A stretch of DNA of 5,937 nt from Gemmatimonadota bacterium. Its GTDB lineage: Bacteria > Gemmatimonadota > Gemmatimonadetes > Gemmatimonadales > GWC2-71-9. Below the pieces are notes generated by a model. It was not told where the DNA came from. It made no database searches and saw only the letters and a program-made list of their open reading frames with translations. Below, piece by piece: positions 1-5,772 of the stretch. The position numbers and the translations under genes are program-made. The first letter of the stretch is position 1. Each line of letters opens with the position of its first letter. The stretch spans positions 1 to 5,937 of the forward strand of contig JAGGAG010000237.1 of the NCBI GenBank assembly GCA_017889745.1, given 5' to 3'.

Positions 1-2
1 TC

Positions 3-1508
3 ACGGCCGAGGAGAAGAAGCTCTACATCCGGCAGGTCGAGGTCTTCGCCGCCTACGAGGCCTACAACGACCATGAGATCGGCCGTGTCATCCAGGCCGT
101 CGCCGACATGGGCAAGCTCGATAACACCCTCGTCATCTATATCAACGGCGACAACGGCACCAGCGCCGAGGGCGGACCGCTGGGTACCCCAAACGAGGTC
201 GCCTTCTTCAACGGGATCAACATGATGCCGGTGGAGGAGCAGATGAAGTGGTACGACGTGTGGGGCACGGAGCAGACCTACAACCACATGTCCGCGGGCT
301 GGTCCTGGGCCTTCGACACCCCCTTCACCTGGTTTAAGCAGAACGCGTCGAAACTCGGCGGCATCCGCCAGTGCATGGCCGTCTCCTGGCCCGGCCACAT
401 CAAGGACAAGGGCGCGCTGCGCGAGCAGTTTATGCACGTCATCGACGTGGTACCGACGATCCTCGAAGTCACCGGGATCCCAGCACCGGATATGGTGGAC
501 GGCATCAAGCAGGCGCCGATCGAGGGGACCAGCTTCGCCTACACCTTCGACGAGAAGAACGCCAAGGAGCCCTCAAGGCACAAGACGCAGTACTTCGAGA
601 TGATGGGCCAGTGGGCCCTCTATCACGAGGGCTGGCTCCTCTCCACCAAGGTGAACCGCGCGCCCTGGGAGGCCTTTGGTGCCGCCAATCCCGACCCGCT
701 CAACAACCAGGTGCTCGAGCTCTATGACCTGAACAAGGACTTCAGCCAGTCGCAGAACCTCGCCGACCAACACCCGGATAAGGTCAAGGAATTGAAGGGA
801 ATGTTCATCGAGGAGGGGAAGAAGTACCAGGTCTTCCCGCTGGATGCCTCGGTGGCCGCGCGCATCGTCGCCCCGCGGCCGAACATCACCGCCGGGCGCA
901 CCGAGTTCGTCTACACCCACCCGATGGTCGGTCTGCCCCAGGGCGACTCGCCGATGCTGCTCAACAGCTCCTACACCATCACCGCGGACATCGAGGTGCC
1001 GGAAGGCGGCGCGGAGGGCATGATCCTGACCTCCGGCGGGCGCTTTGCCGGCTACGGCTTCTACCTGCTCAAGGGCAAGCCGGTGTTCCTCTGGAACCTC
1101 ATCGATCTGAAGCGCGTCAAGTGGGAAGGACCGGAGGCGCTCACACCCGGCAAGCACAGCGTCGAGTTCGATTTCAAATACGACGGCCTCGGCGTCGGCA
1201 CCCTCGCCTTTAACAACATGAGCGGCCTTGGCCGCCCGGGCACCGGCACCCTCAAGGTAGACGGCAAGGAGGTCCAGACCATCACCCTGCCGCATACGCT
1301 CCCGATGATCCTGCAATGGGACGAGAGCTTCGGCGTGAACGACGCCGACTACCAGCCGCCATTCACCCTGACGGCCAAGCTCGACAAGCTGACCATCAGG
1401 GTGGACCGGCCGCAGCTCACGGAGGAGGACATCAAGAAGCTGGAGAATGCCGAGGCGATCGCGGTGGACGGCAAGCCGATTCATCACCTGCAGAGCGGGC
1501 CGCAGTAG
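3..1508 (+). CDS. Arylsulfatase, C-terminal part (5' end outside window)
   Basis: Sulfatase-family enzyme (alkaline phosphatase superfamily) that hydrolyses sulfate esters, normally in the periplasm. The frame is open from the first bases of the window, so the gene starts upstream; the ATG at 108 is internal. The 501 visible residues include the metal-binding Asp-Asn of the INGDNGTSAEG motif (codons at 150-155), a Lys just before GGIR that could match the family's active-site lysine, the WPGHIKDKG stretch, and HVIDVVPTILEVTGIPAP, the usual sulfatase 'ID-PT-LE-GI' block. From about 900 to 1410 a second, beta-rich domain follows (TADIEVPEGGAEG, GKHSVEFDFKYDG), as in the long arylsulfatases of roughly 750-800 residues. 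The CxPxR/SxPxR nucleophile motif that becomes formylglycine would lie upstream and cannot be checked. The frame is clean to the TAG stop. A hairpin follows the gene. Confidence 0.93.
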   Translation, partial: TAEEKKLYIRQVEVFAAYEAYNDHEIGRVIQAVADMGKLDNTLVIYINGDNGTSAEGGPLGTPNEVAFFNGINMMPVEEQMKWYDVWGTEQTYNHMSAGWSWAFDTPFTWFKQNASKLGGIRQCMAVSWPGHIKDKGALREQFMHVIDVVPTILEVTGIPAPDMVDGIKQAPIEGTSFAYTFDEKNAKEPSRHKTQYFEMMGQWALYHEGWLLSTKVNRAPWEAFGAANPDPLNNQVLELYDLNKDFSQSQNLADQHPDKVKELKGMFIEEGKKYQVFPLDASVAARIVAPRPNITAGRTEFVYTHPMVGLPQGDSPMLLNSSYTITADIEVPEGGAEGMILTSGGRFAGYGFYLLKGKPVFLWNLIDLKRVKWEGPEALTPGKHSVEFDFKYDGLGVGTLAFNNMSGLGRPGTGTLKVDGKEVQTITLPHTLPMILQWDESFGVNDADYQPPFTLTAKLDKLTIRVDRPQLTEEDIKKLENAEAIAVDGKPIHHLQSGPQ

Positions 1509-1554
1509 TTGCGCATCCCGTCCTGAGCAGCAGCGCTATTGCGCGATGCAACGC

Positions 1555-1593
1555 GCCGGCCGTCCCGGGTGATGCCTGGGGTGGCCGGCCATT
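1555..1593 (+). terminator. Long GC-rich hairpin after arylsulfatase, probable terminator
   Basis: Positions 1555-1569 pair with 1575-1589 (GCCGGCCG... with ...GGCCGGC), giving a stem of about 15 pairs including three G-U pairs and a loop of about 5 bases. It is followed by only a short T stretch (ATTT). It lies 47 bases after the arylsulfatase stop and 47 before the next start, which suits a transcription terminator. The weak T run leaves open that it is only an mRNA-stabilising stem. Confidence 0.55.
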
Positions 1594-1635
1594 TCGCCAC
1601 TTCAACGACTGCTTGACGAAAAGAGACCAACGGCC

Positions 1636-3001
1636 ATGAAACCTATTTGCTTGATCGCGGCCCTTGCCGTAACGGTGGCTACGACTACGGCGGCGGAGAC
1701 CTATAAGATGACGACGCCCATTGCGCCGGGCGTCGCGACCCCCGATAAGCTCGAAACCTCCATCGGCACCCTGAACCTGGTCGACGGCTTTCCGAAGCCC
1801 GACACCGTCGAGAAGATCTACGACAACCTGGATCGTTCGCGTGCGCTGCAGGCCTATCTGCTGGCCATCCCAATCGTAAAGACAACACCATCTATAACTT
1901 CATCTGGATCGATACGCACAAGGGGCCGGTGGTGATGGAGATCCCGCCCATGTCGCTGGGTGCCATCGACGACTTCTGGTATCGCTGGGTTGCCGATGTC
2001 GGCATCACCGGCCCGGACAAGGGCAAAGGCGGCAAGTACCTGATCCTTCCCCCGGGGTACGAAGGTGAAGTTCCGCAAGGCTACTTCGTCGTACGCCCGA
2101 GCACCTACGGCAACTGGGTACCTTTCCGAACCTTTCTCGTCGACGGGTCGCCCAAGCCCGGCGTCGAGTCGGTCAAGAAGCACCTGAAGATCTATCCGCT
2201 GGCCGATGCGGCCAATCCCGCTCCTGTGAAGTTCGCCAATGCCTCGGGCGTCCCCGCGAACTTCGTCGCACCTGGCGACTACTCGTTCTGGGAGTTTCTC
2301 GACAAGGTCATCCAGGAGGAGCCGAGCGAAGGCTCGGATCCGACCACCCTGGGCCTGTTTGCCTCCATCGGCATCCAGAAGGGTAAGGCCTTCAATCCGG
2401 ATGAGCGCATGAAGAAGATCCTGACCGACGCCGCCAACATCGGCGCCGTCACCGCGCGCACCCTGGCCTTCAAGATCCGCGAGCAGGATGCCTTCTTCTA
2501 TCCCAACAGCGCCTGGCGCCTGCCCTTCTTCGGCGGCTACAAATTTGAGGTCTCGCCGGGGGTCGCCAACCTCGATGGTGCGGCCTTCTTCTACTACTTC
2601 GCCACCGGCGTGACGCCCGCGATGGAAGAGAAGATGGTCGGCAAGGGATCGCAGTACCCGTGGACCGCGCTCGACGCCGACGGCAACCCGTTTGACGGCG
2701 CCAGAACCTACAAGCTGCACCTGCCACCGGACATCCCGGTGAAAGACTTCTGGTCGGTCATCGTCTATGACAACCAGACCCGCTCGATGCTCCAGACAGA
2801 CCAGCAGGCCCCGAGCGTCAGTAGCCAGAACAAGGACCTGCAGGTGAATGCGGACGGTTCGGTGGACGTCTGGTTCGGTCCCAAGGCTCCCGACGGCAAG
2901 GCGAGCAACTGGATCCAGACCATCCCCGGCAAGGGCTGGTTCATGATCCTGCGCCTCTAGACAAGACCTGGCGGCCCGGCGAGATCGAGGCGCAGCCCTG
3001 A
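1636..3001 (+). pseudogene. DUF1254/DUF1214 periplasmic protein, broken by two deletions
   Basis: Exported protein of the DUF1254 (PF06863) plus DUF1214 (PF06742) family, whose biochemical role is not established. The ATG at 1636 opens a Sec signal peptide (cleavage near residue 20, TTTAA|E) and the family N-terminus, ending in ALQAYLLAIPIV near 1878. That frame then runs into nonsense and stops at 1933-1935. The protein resumes one frame lower as DNTIYNFIWIDTHKGPVV from 1881, then IDDFWYRW, GGKYLILPPGYEGEVP, TYGNW and HLKIYP (DUF1254). The DUF1214 part follows: FFYPNSAWRL, YPWTALDADGNP, FWSVIVYDNQTRSML, SNWIQTIPGKGWF, LRL. About 35 family residues are missing at the first break. At the 3' end the frame stops at TAG 2958-2960, yet DKTWRPGEIEAQP-stop continues in the next frame to 3001, so the usual YGPLxPWF has been lost. 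A shortened product could start at GTG 1929 or GTG 1932 and end at 2960, but it would lack the signal peptide. Pseudogene or sequence error. Confidence 0.85.
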
Positions 3002-3026
3002 TCGGGTCCTAATCCTGTGGTTCTTC

Positions 3027-3054
3027 GGTCGGGTGAGCGCAGCGAAGCCCGACC
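3027..3054. repeat. REP-like palindrome
   Basis: A perfect 7-bp inverted repeat, GGTCGGG (3027-3033) and CCCGACC (3048-3054), encloses TGAGCGCAGCGAAG, which itself contains CGC-A-GCG. This GTCGGGTGAGCGCAGCGAAGCCCGAC style resembles the repetitive extragenic palindromes scattered between genes in many Gammaproteobacteria; that is from memory, since only one copy is visible here. It lies after the DUF1254 gene and could also end or stabilise its transcript. Confidence 0.6.
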
Positions 3055-3107
3055 ATGTAACGCCGGACCTGGGAATTTACCCGATCCGGACTTTTGACTC
3101 TGCAATG

Positions 3108-3113
3108 AAGGAG
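3108..3113 (+). promoter_or_regulatory. Ribosome binding site for the GTG-start gene
   Basis: AAGGAG lies seven bases before the GTG at 3121. This near-ideal spacing is what decides the unusual GTG start. The ATG at 3105 just upstream is in another frame. Confidence 0.8.
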
Positions 3114-3120
3114 AAAGCAC

Positions 3121-3576
3121 GTGATTCGACAGTATCGCAATAGGACTGGCCGCTTCCTGCTGGCCGCCGCCTTCCTGGCAAGTGGTCTGGCGCTGGCGGC
3201 GGACGCCAAACAGCCGACCGGCAAGGTCTCCATCGAAGAAACGCAATTCGGGTTGATTCTCGGCGGTAGCAAGGGCGGTGGGGTGCTGACCTTCGAGGGC
3301 AAGGAGCACCCGTTCAAGCTCACCGGTCTGAGCGCGGGGCTCAACGTCGGCGTGTCCAAGATGAGCGCCACCGGCGAGGTGTACGACCTGAAGAAGGTTT
3401 CCCAATTTCCTGGCACTTACACCAAGCTGGACGCAAGCGTGGCCCTGGGTGGCGGCATGGGCGGCCTGCGGCTGAAGAACGAGAACGGCGTGATCATGAC
3501 CCTGCACTCGCGAACCGCGGGTGTGGATCTGAATCTCGGGACCGTCAGCGGTGTCACCATCACCATGGAAAAGTGA
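3121..3576 (+). CDS. Small exported protein, possibly EipA/DUF1134-like
   Basis: A 151-residue protein with GTG start, chosen for its strong ribosome site and because it opens directly into a Sec signal peptide (basic MIRQYRNRTGR, hydrophobic LLAAAFLASGLALA, cleavage near ALA|AD at residue 26). The mature part of about 125 residues is rich in glycine and alternating hydrophobic residues, typical of an all-beta periplasmic domain: FGLILGGSKGGGVLTF, LSAGLNVGVSKMSATGEVYDL, ALGGGMGGLRLKNENGVIM, and AGVDLNLGTVSGVTITM at the end. The order (Gly-rich strands, VYDL, FPGTY, GGG.GG, NGV, then G-L-LG-V-G) reminds me of the DUF1134/EipA envelope proteins or SYLF-like domains. That resemblance is from memory and uncertain. 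The frame is intact. It is flanked by the REP-like element upstream and a perfect hairpin downstream, so it is probably its own transcription unit. Confidence 0.85.
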   Translation: MIRQYRNRTGRFLLAAAFLASGLALAADAKQPTGKVSIEETQFGLILGGSKGGGVLTFEGKEHPFKLTGLSAGLNVGVSKMSATGEVYDLKKVSQFPGTYTKLDASVALGGGMGGLRLKNENGVIMTLHSRTAGVDLNLGTVSGVTITMEK

Positions 3577-3605
3577 CCCCCCTGCCGCGACCCTGCGGTG
3601 TCGAA

Positions 3606-3628
3606 GCATCGCGTGATCGACGCGATGC
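3606..3628 (+). terminator. Perfect 9-bp hairpin after exported protein
   Basis: GCATCGCGT (3606-3614) and ACGCGATGC (3620-3628) form a perfect stem with the 5-base loop GATCG, 30 bases past the TGA at 3574-3576. There is no T run after it, so it is either a weak or factor-assisted terminator or a transcript-stabilising stem. Confidence 0.45.
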
Positions 3629-3681
3629 ATCATCCAAGCTGTCTGAGGCGAACCCTGATCCGCATGAAGTAGTTGTTCAGA

Positions 3682-3869
3682 ATGACCCGTGTGTCCGTCC
3701 TGGCGGGGGCCCTGCCCCTGTTCACGGCCTGTAGCACCCTGGAGCCTCCCGACGGAAGCAAGAGAACCGTGAGCGTCAACCCGAGCATCGACCTTCGGAA
3801 GGTTGCACCGGGCGACGCCGTGACGTGCAAGTCGACGACGCGCTGGCCGTTGCAGTGGAGAAACCGTAG
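3682..3869 (+). pseudogene. Small lipoprotein with frameshift
   Basis: The ATG at 3682 opens a lipoprotein-type signal, MTRVSVLAGALPLFTACSTL, with Cys17 in an LFTAC lipobox (slightly off consensus at Phe). The mature part reads SKRTVSVNPSIDLRKVAPGDAVT. After ACG 3823-3825 this frame turns poor (CKSTTRWPLQW) and stops at 3877-3879. One frame lower, GTG at 3825 continues as VQVDDALAVAVEKP with a stop at 3867-3869. That restores the pattern 'V-N-I-L-VGD-VTV----ALAVAVEKP' I recall from small conserved exported proteins. The loss of one G (ACGGTG to ACGTG) explains it. The segment between Cys17 and SKRTVSV is short for that family, so an in-frame loss is possible too. No good ribosome site precedes 3682. 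An in-frame ATG at 3664 is followed after one codon by TAG (3670-3672), possibly a further lesion in the true N-terminus. Confidence 0.6.
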
Positions 3870-3906
3870 TCAGGTTTGAAGACTGGATGACCCAAGAGTG
3901 ACTCCA

Positions 3907-3977
3907 CAGGGTGCGGATGCTTCGGGTCGAAGCCGCGGGCGTCGGCGTAGGACACGCCGACCGACCCGCTGCCCCTG
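3907..3977 (+). other. Nested inverted repeats in leader of the Tat gene
   Basis: Three paired segments lie one inside another: CAGGG 3907-3911 with CCCTG 3973-3977, GGGTCG 3924-3929 with CGACCC 3962-3967, and GTCGGCGT 3941-3948 with ACGCCGAC 3954-3961 (loop AGGAC). The inner stem is perfect at 8 bp. The whole ends 37 bases before the ATG at 4015, so it could be a structured leader, a terminator for the lipoprotein gene, or the remnant of a small mobile repeat. Confidence 0.4.
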
Positions 3978-4014
3978 GGTCCCACAATTAAATTCACACA
4001 AGCGAGACCAACAA

Positions 4015-4554
4015 ATGACCACAAGACGTAACGTCCTCGCAGCCGCGGCCATGATCGCAGCGGTTGCCCCCCTGACTTCCGGCCTGTCCACGGCAACGGC
4101 CGCGGAGGCACAGAACACGGCCCAGTTGATGTTCGTGCAGACGGCCGATGACCTCAAGGCCGACAACAAGACCCTGCGCCTCGTCAACGTCGGCCAGCAA
4201 ACGCTGTACTTCTCGGACCGCCCCGTCCGCATCGCGGGGCACATGACCATGCCTGCCTATCTGGACGAATGGAAGGCGGGAGCGGGGCCCGACAATTTTG
4301 CCAACGATCCCCCCAACGCGACGCTCTCGGTCTATGAGCCGGGAGGCAAGGAGAACGCCCTCGCCGTGGTCGAGATCAGCCATCCGGTGGTCGAGGGCAA
4401 TGACATCGTCTACAACTACAAGCTGATCGAGGGCCCCATGCCCAAGGCCGGCGGGGCAACCGCGTTGTTCATCGATTGGATCGGTGTCGGTGGCGGCGTT
4501 GGCCCCGGCTTCCATGGCGTCGGACGCGGTTACCGCGGGGTGGGCTGGCGCTAG
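4015..4554 (+). CDS. Tat-exported protein of unknown function
   Basis: A 179-residue intact protein. The ATG at 4015 is chosen because it opens directly into a twin-arginine signal, MTTRRNVL followed by an Ala-rich hydrophobic stretch and a cleavage region near residue 30 (ATAAEAQ); in-frame codons upstream give a basic, low-quality extension. The ribosome site is weak (GCGAGA, 4002-4007). The mature domain shows LMFVQTADDLKAD, LRLVNVGQQTLYFSDRPVRI, AGHMTMPAYLDEWKAG, DPPNATLSVYEPG, AVVEISHPVVEGNDIVYNYK, then ATALFIDWIGVGGGVGPG and a short Gly/aromatic/Arg tail (HGVGRGYRGVGWR). I recall similar exported proteins with the YFSDRP and DPPNA-LSV motifs in proteobacteria, but know of no assigned function. 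Tat export suggests folding or cofactor insertion before export; no obvious metal-ligand motif or Cys is visible. It sits between the broken lipoprotein and outer-membrane genes but is itself undamaged. Confidence 0.88.
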   Translation: MTTRRNVLAAAAMIAAVAPLTSGLSTATAAEAQNTAQLMFVQTADDLKADNKTLRLVNVGQQTLYFSDRPVRIAGHMTMPAYLDEWKAGAGPDNFANDPPNATLSVYEPGGKENALAVVEISHPVVEGNDIVYNYKLIEGPMPKAGGATALFIDWIGVGGGVGPGFHGVGRGYRGVGWR

Positions 4555-4556
4555 GT

Positions 4557-4577
4557 CTGGTCGCTCGCCGCGACCAG
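4557..4577 (+). terminator. Hairpin directly after Tat-protein gene
   Basis: CTGGTCGC (4557-4564) and GCGACCAG (4570-4577) form a perfect 8-bp stem with a 5-base loop, beginning two bases after the TAG stop. It lacks a T run, so termination may be inefficient or the stem may protect the mRNA 3' end. Confidence 0.45.
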
Positions 4578-4649
4578 GCCCTGCCTTGTAATGTGCCGGT
4601 GGGATAGGTACTGCCGGTCTTTGGACCACTTGACTGCGCGGAAAGAACC

Positions 4650-5504
4650 ATGAAGCCAGACCAATCCCTGCCCGGGCAGCCCCAGCCGGCCCGTGTGCGC
4701 CCCGTCGCCCTGCCGATTGTGCTGCCGCTCCTGGCGCTTGGGCTCGCCCTGTCCTCCGCCGCCCGCGCCGAGCTAAGTTCCGAGGAGTTGGCCAAGCTGG
4801 CCCAGAACCCGATCGCCAACCTCATCAGCGTTCCCTTTCAGAACAACACCAACTTCAACTACGGCCCGAGGGCGGGACCCAAAACATCCTGAACATCCAG
4901 CCCGTGATCCCGGTCACCCTGAACAAGGACTGGAACCTGATCACCCGGACCATCTTCCCGCTGATCTGGCAGCCGGAGACGAGTCCCCTGCAGGACGGCA
5001 CCTTCGGGCTCGGCGACACCCAATTCTCGGCCTTCCTCTCGCCGAGCGACGCCTCCTCGGGTTGGGTCTGGGGTGTCGGCGCCATCGCCCAGCTCCCGAC
5101 CCATACGGACAGCGACCTGGGCAACGAGAACTGGGGCCTGGGGCCGACGGCGGTGGTGCTGCGGCTCGAGAAGGGCAGCCCCTGGGTCTACGGCATGCTG
5201 ATCAACAACATCTGGTCCTTGGGTAACAGTGACGACCCCTCGTACAACAACGGACTGATCCAGCCCTTCCTGAACTACAACTTCAAGGGCGGCACCTACC
5301 TGACCAGCGCGCCCATCATGACGGTGAACTGGGACGCCGAGAGTGACGACCAGTGGACCATCCCGGTGGGCGGCGGGATCGGTCTTCCACCTCGGGCGGC
5401 TGCCGGTGAATGCCCAGCTCAGCGGTTACTACAACGTCGTCACGCCGGACTACGGCGCCGATTGGCAACTGCGCGCCCAGGCGCAGCTGATGTTCCCCAA
5501 GTGA
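4650..5504 (+). pseudogene. Outer-membrane beta-barrel protein ('neuromedin U'/MetA-like), two frame breaks
   Basis: A porin-like outer-membrane protein of the group often mislabelled 'neuromedin U' and related to the MetA phenol-degradation pathway family (PF13557); probably a channel, substrate unknown. ATG 4650, with GGAAAG at 4640-4645, opens a signal peptide ending SSAARA|E (residue 40), then LSSEELAKLAQNPIANLISV, PFQNNTNFNYGP. At about 4868 the frame fails (stop 4890-4892). The protein continues one frame lower as EGGTQNILNIQPVIPVTL, DWNLITRTIFPLIWQPE, FGLGDTQFSAFLSP, GVGAIAQLPTHTDSDLG, WVYGMLINNIWSLG, FLNYNFKGG and TIPVGGGIG. At 5381 it shifts again, resuming in the starting frame as VFHLGRLPVNAQLSGYYNVV, DYGADWQLRAQAQLMFPK, stop 5502-5504. 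Ending in aromatic-x-K is plausible for a barrel terminus. The first break fits loss of one G (CCGGAG to CCGAG), the second loss of 2 or 5 nt before GTC 5382. The two breaks cancel in frame, leaving about 285 codons overall. Confidence 0.85.
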
Positions 5505-5644
5505 TGGCAGTGCGTACCCTGCCTGTCTGTGCCGTCTAAAGCTGGACCCGAAGGGCCCATCAAGCAGGGGCACATGGAACATGACAAGCAAGGGTCGAGC
5601 GCTTATCCGCCCTCGACAATGACAGCAAGCATCAAACCCCGAAA

Positions 5645-5650
5645 AGGAGG
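5645..5650 (+). promoter_or_regulatory. Ribosome binding site, copy 1
   Basis: A full AGGAGG consensus seven bases before the ATG at 5658. It decides the start of the first small reading frame and is repeated exactly at 5760-5765. Confidence 0.85.
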
Positions 5651-5657
5651 TAGTTGA

Positions 5658-5768
5658 ATGTTCAATTCAGCAGTTAAGGCAACCCTGATCACGTCGGTCG
5701 CCCTGATGTCCGGTATCGTCATTGACGCCTCTCTCGATAGCGGCTTCGTCCCCTTGAAGAGGAGGTAG
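5658..5768 (+). CDS. Truncated duplicate of the downstream small protein (36 aa)
   Basis: The first copy of the duplicated start encodes MFNSAVKATLITSVALMSGI followed by VIDASLDSGFV, then PLKRR and a TAG stop (5766-5768). It is a signal-peptide-like hydrophobic segment with basic ends and nothing after it. The last codons, AGG AGG TAG, are themselves the ribosome site and spacer of the next start at 5773, so ribosomes ending here are well placed to restart four bases further on. It could be a translationally coupled leader peptide, or simply the dead stub left by the duplication. Two of its three differences from copy 2 are silent, consistent with either recent origin or coding constraint. 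Confidence 0.5.
   Translation: MFNSAVKATLITSVALMSGIVIDASLDSGFVPLKRR
5760..5765 (+). promoter_or_regulatory. Ribosome binding site, copy 2, inside the upstream frame
   Basis: AGGAGG seven bases before the ATG at 5773. The same six bases are the last two sense codons (Arg-Arg) of the upstream 36-codon frame, and the TAG stop follows directly, so translation of the two frames is physically linked. Confidence 0.8.
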
Positions 5769-5772
5769 TTGA

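Noticed and set aside
573..1487. Long minus-strand open frame of 304 codons opposite the arylsulfatase
   Set aside because: It is a shadow of a GC-rich real gene. The + strand carries clear sulfatase motifs, while the minus reading is Arg/Leu/Val/Glu-rich without recognisable motifs or a ribosome site.
1316..1639. + strand open frame of 107 codons across the arylsulfatase 3' end
   Set aside because: It is out of frame with the sulfatase, runs through the terminator hairpin, and its product is an Arg/Ala/Gly-rich shadow.
1854..2720. Minus-strand open frame of 288 codons opposite the DUF1254 gene
   Set aside because: The + strand reading is unmistakable DUF1254/DUF1214. The minus frame is an antisense by-product of codon bias.
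3094..3099. TTGACT resembling a -35 box
   Set aside because: A partner -10 at the usual distance would fall inside the coding start at 3121, and no TATAAT-like sequence is there.
2941..3987. Minus-strand open frame of 348 codons spanning several genes
   Set aside because: It crosses two + strand genes with signal peptides and two intergenic hairpins, and its translation is low-quality (His/Gln/Gly-rich).
3994..4629. Minus-strand open frame of 211 codons opposite the Tat-exported protein gene
   Set aside because: The + strand gene has a complete Tat signal and an intact frame. The minus product has no motif or plausible ribosome site.
4864..4880. Programmed ribosomal frameshift in the outer-membrane gene
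   Set aside because: There is no slippery heptamer. The shift fits one missing G, and a second unrelated break occurs downstream.
5503..5538. Eleven-codon ATG frame overlapping the stop of the outer-membrane gene (TGATGG)
   Set aside because: Too short, no family resemblance, and an overlap of this type arises often by chance.
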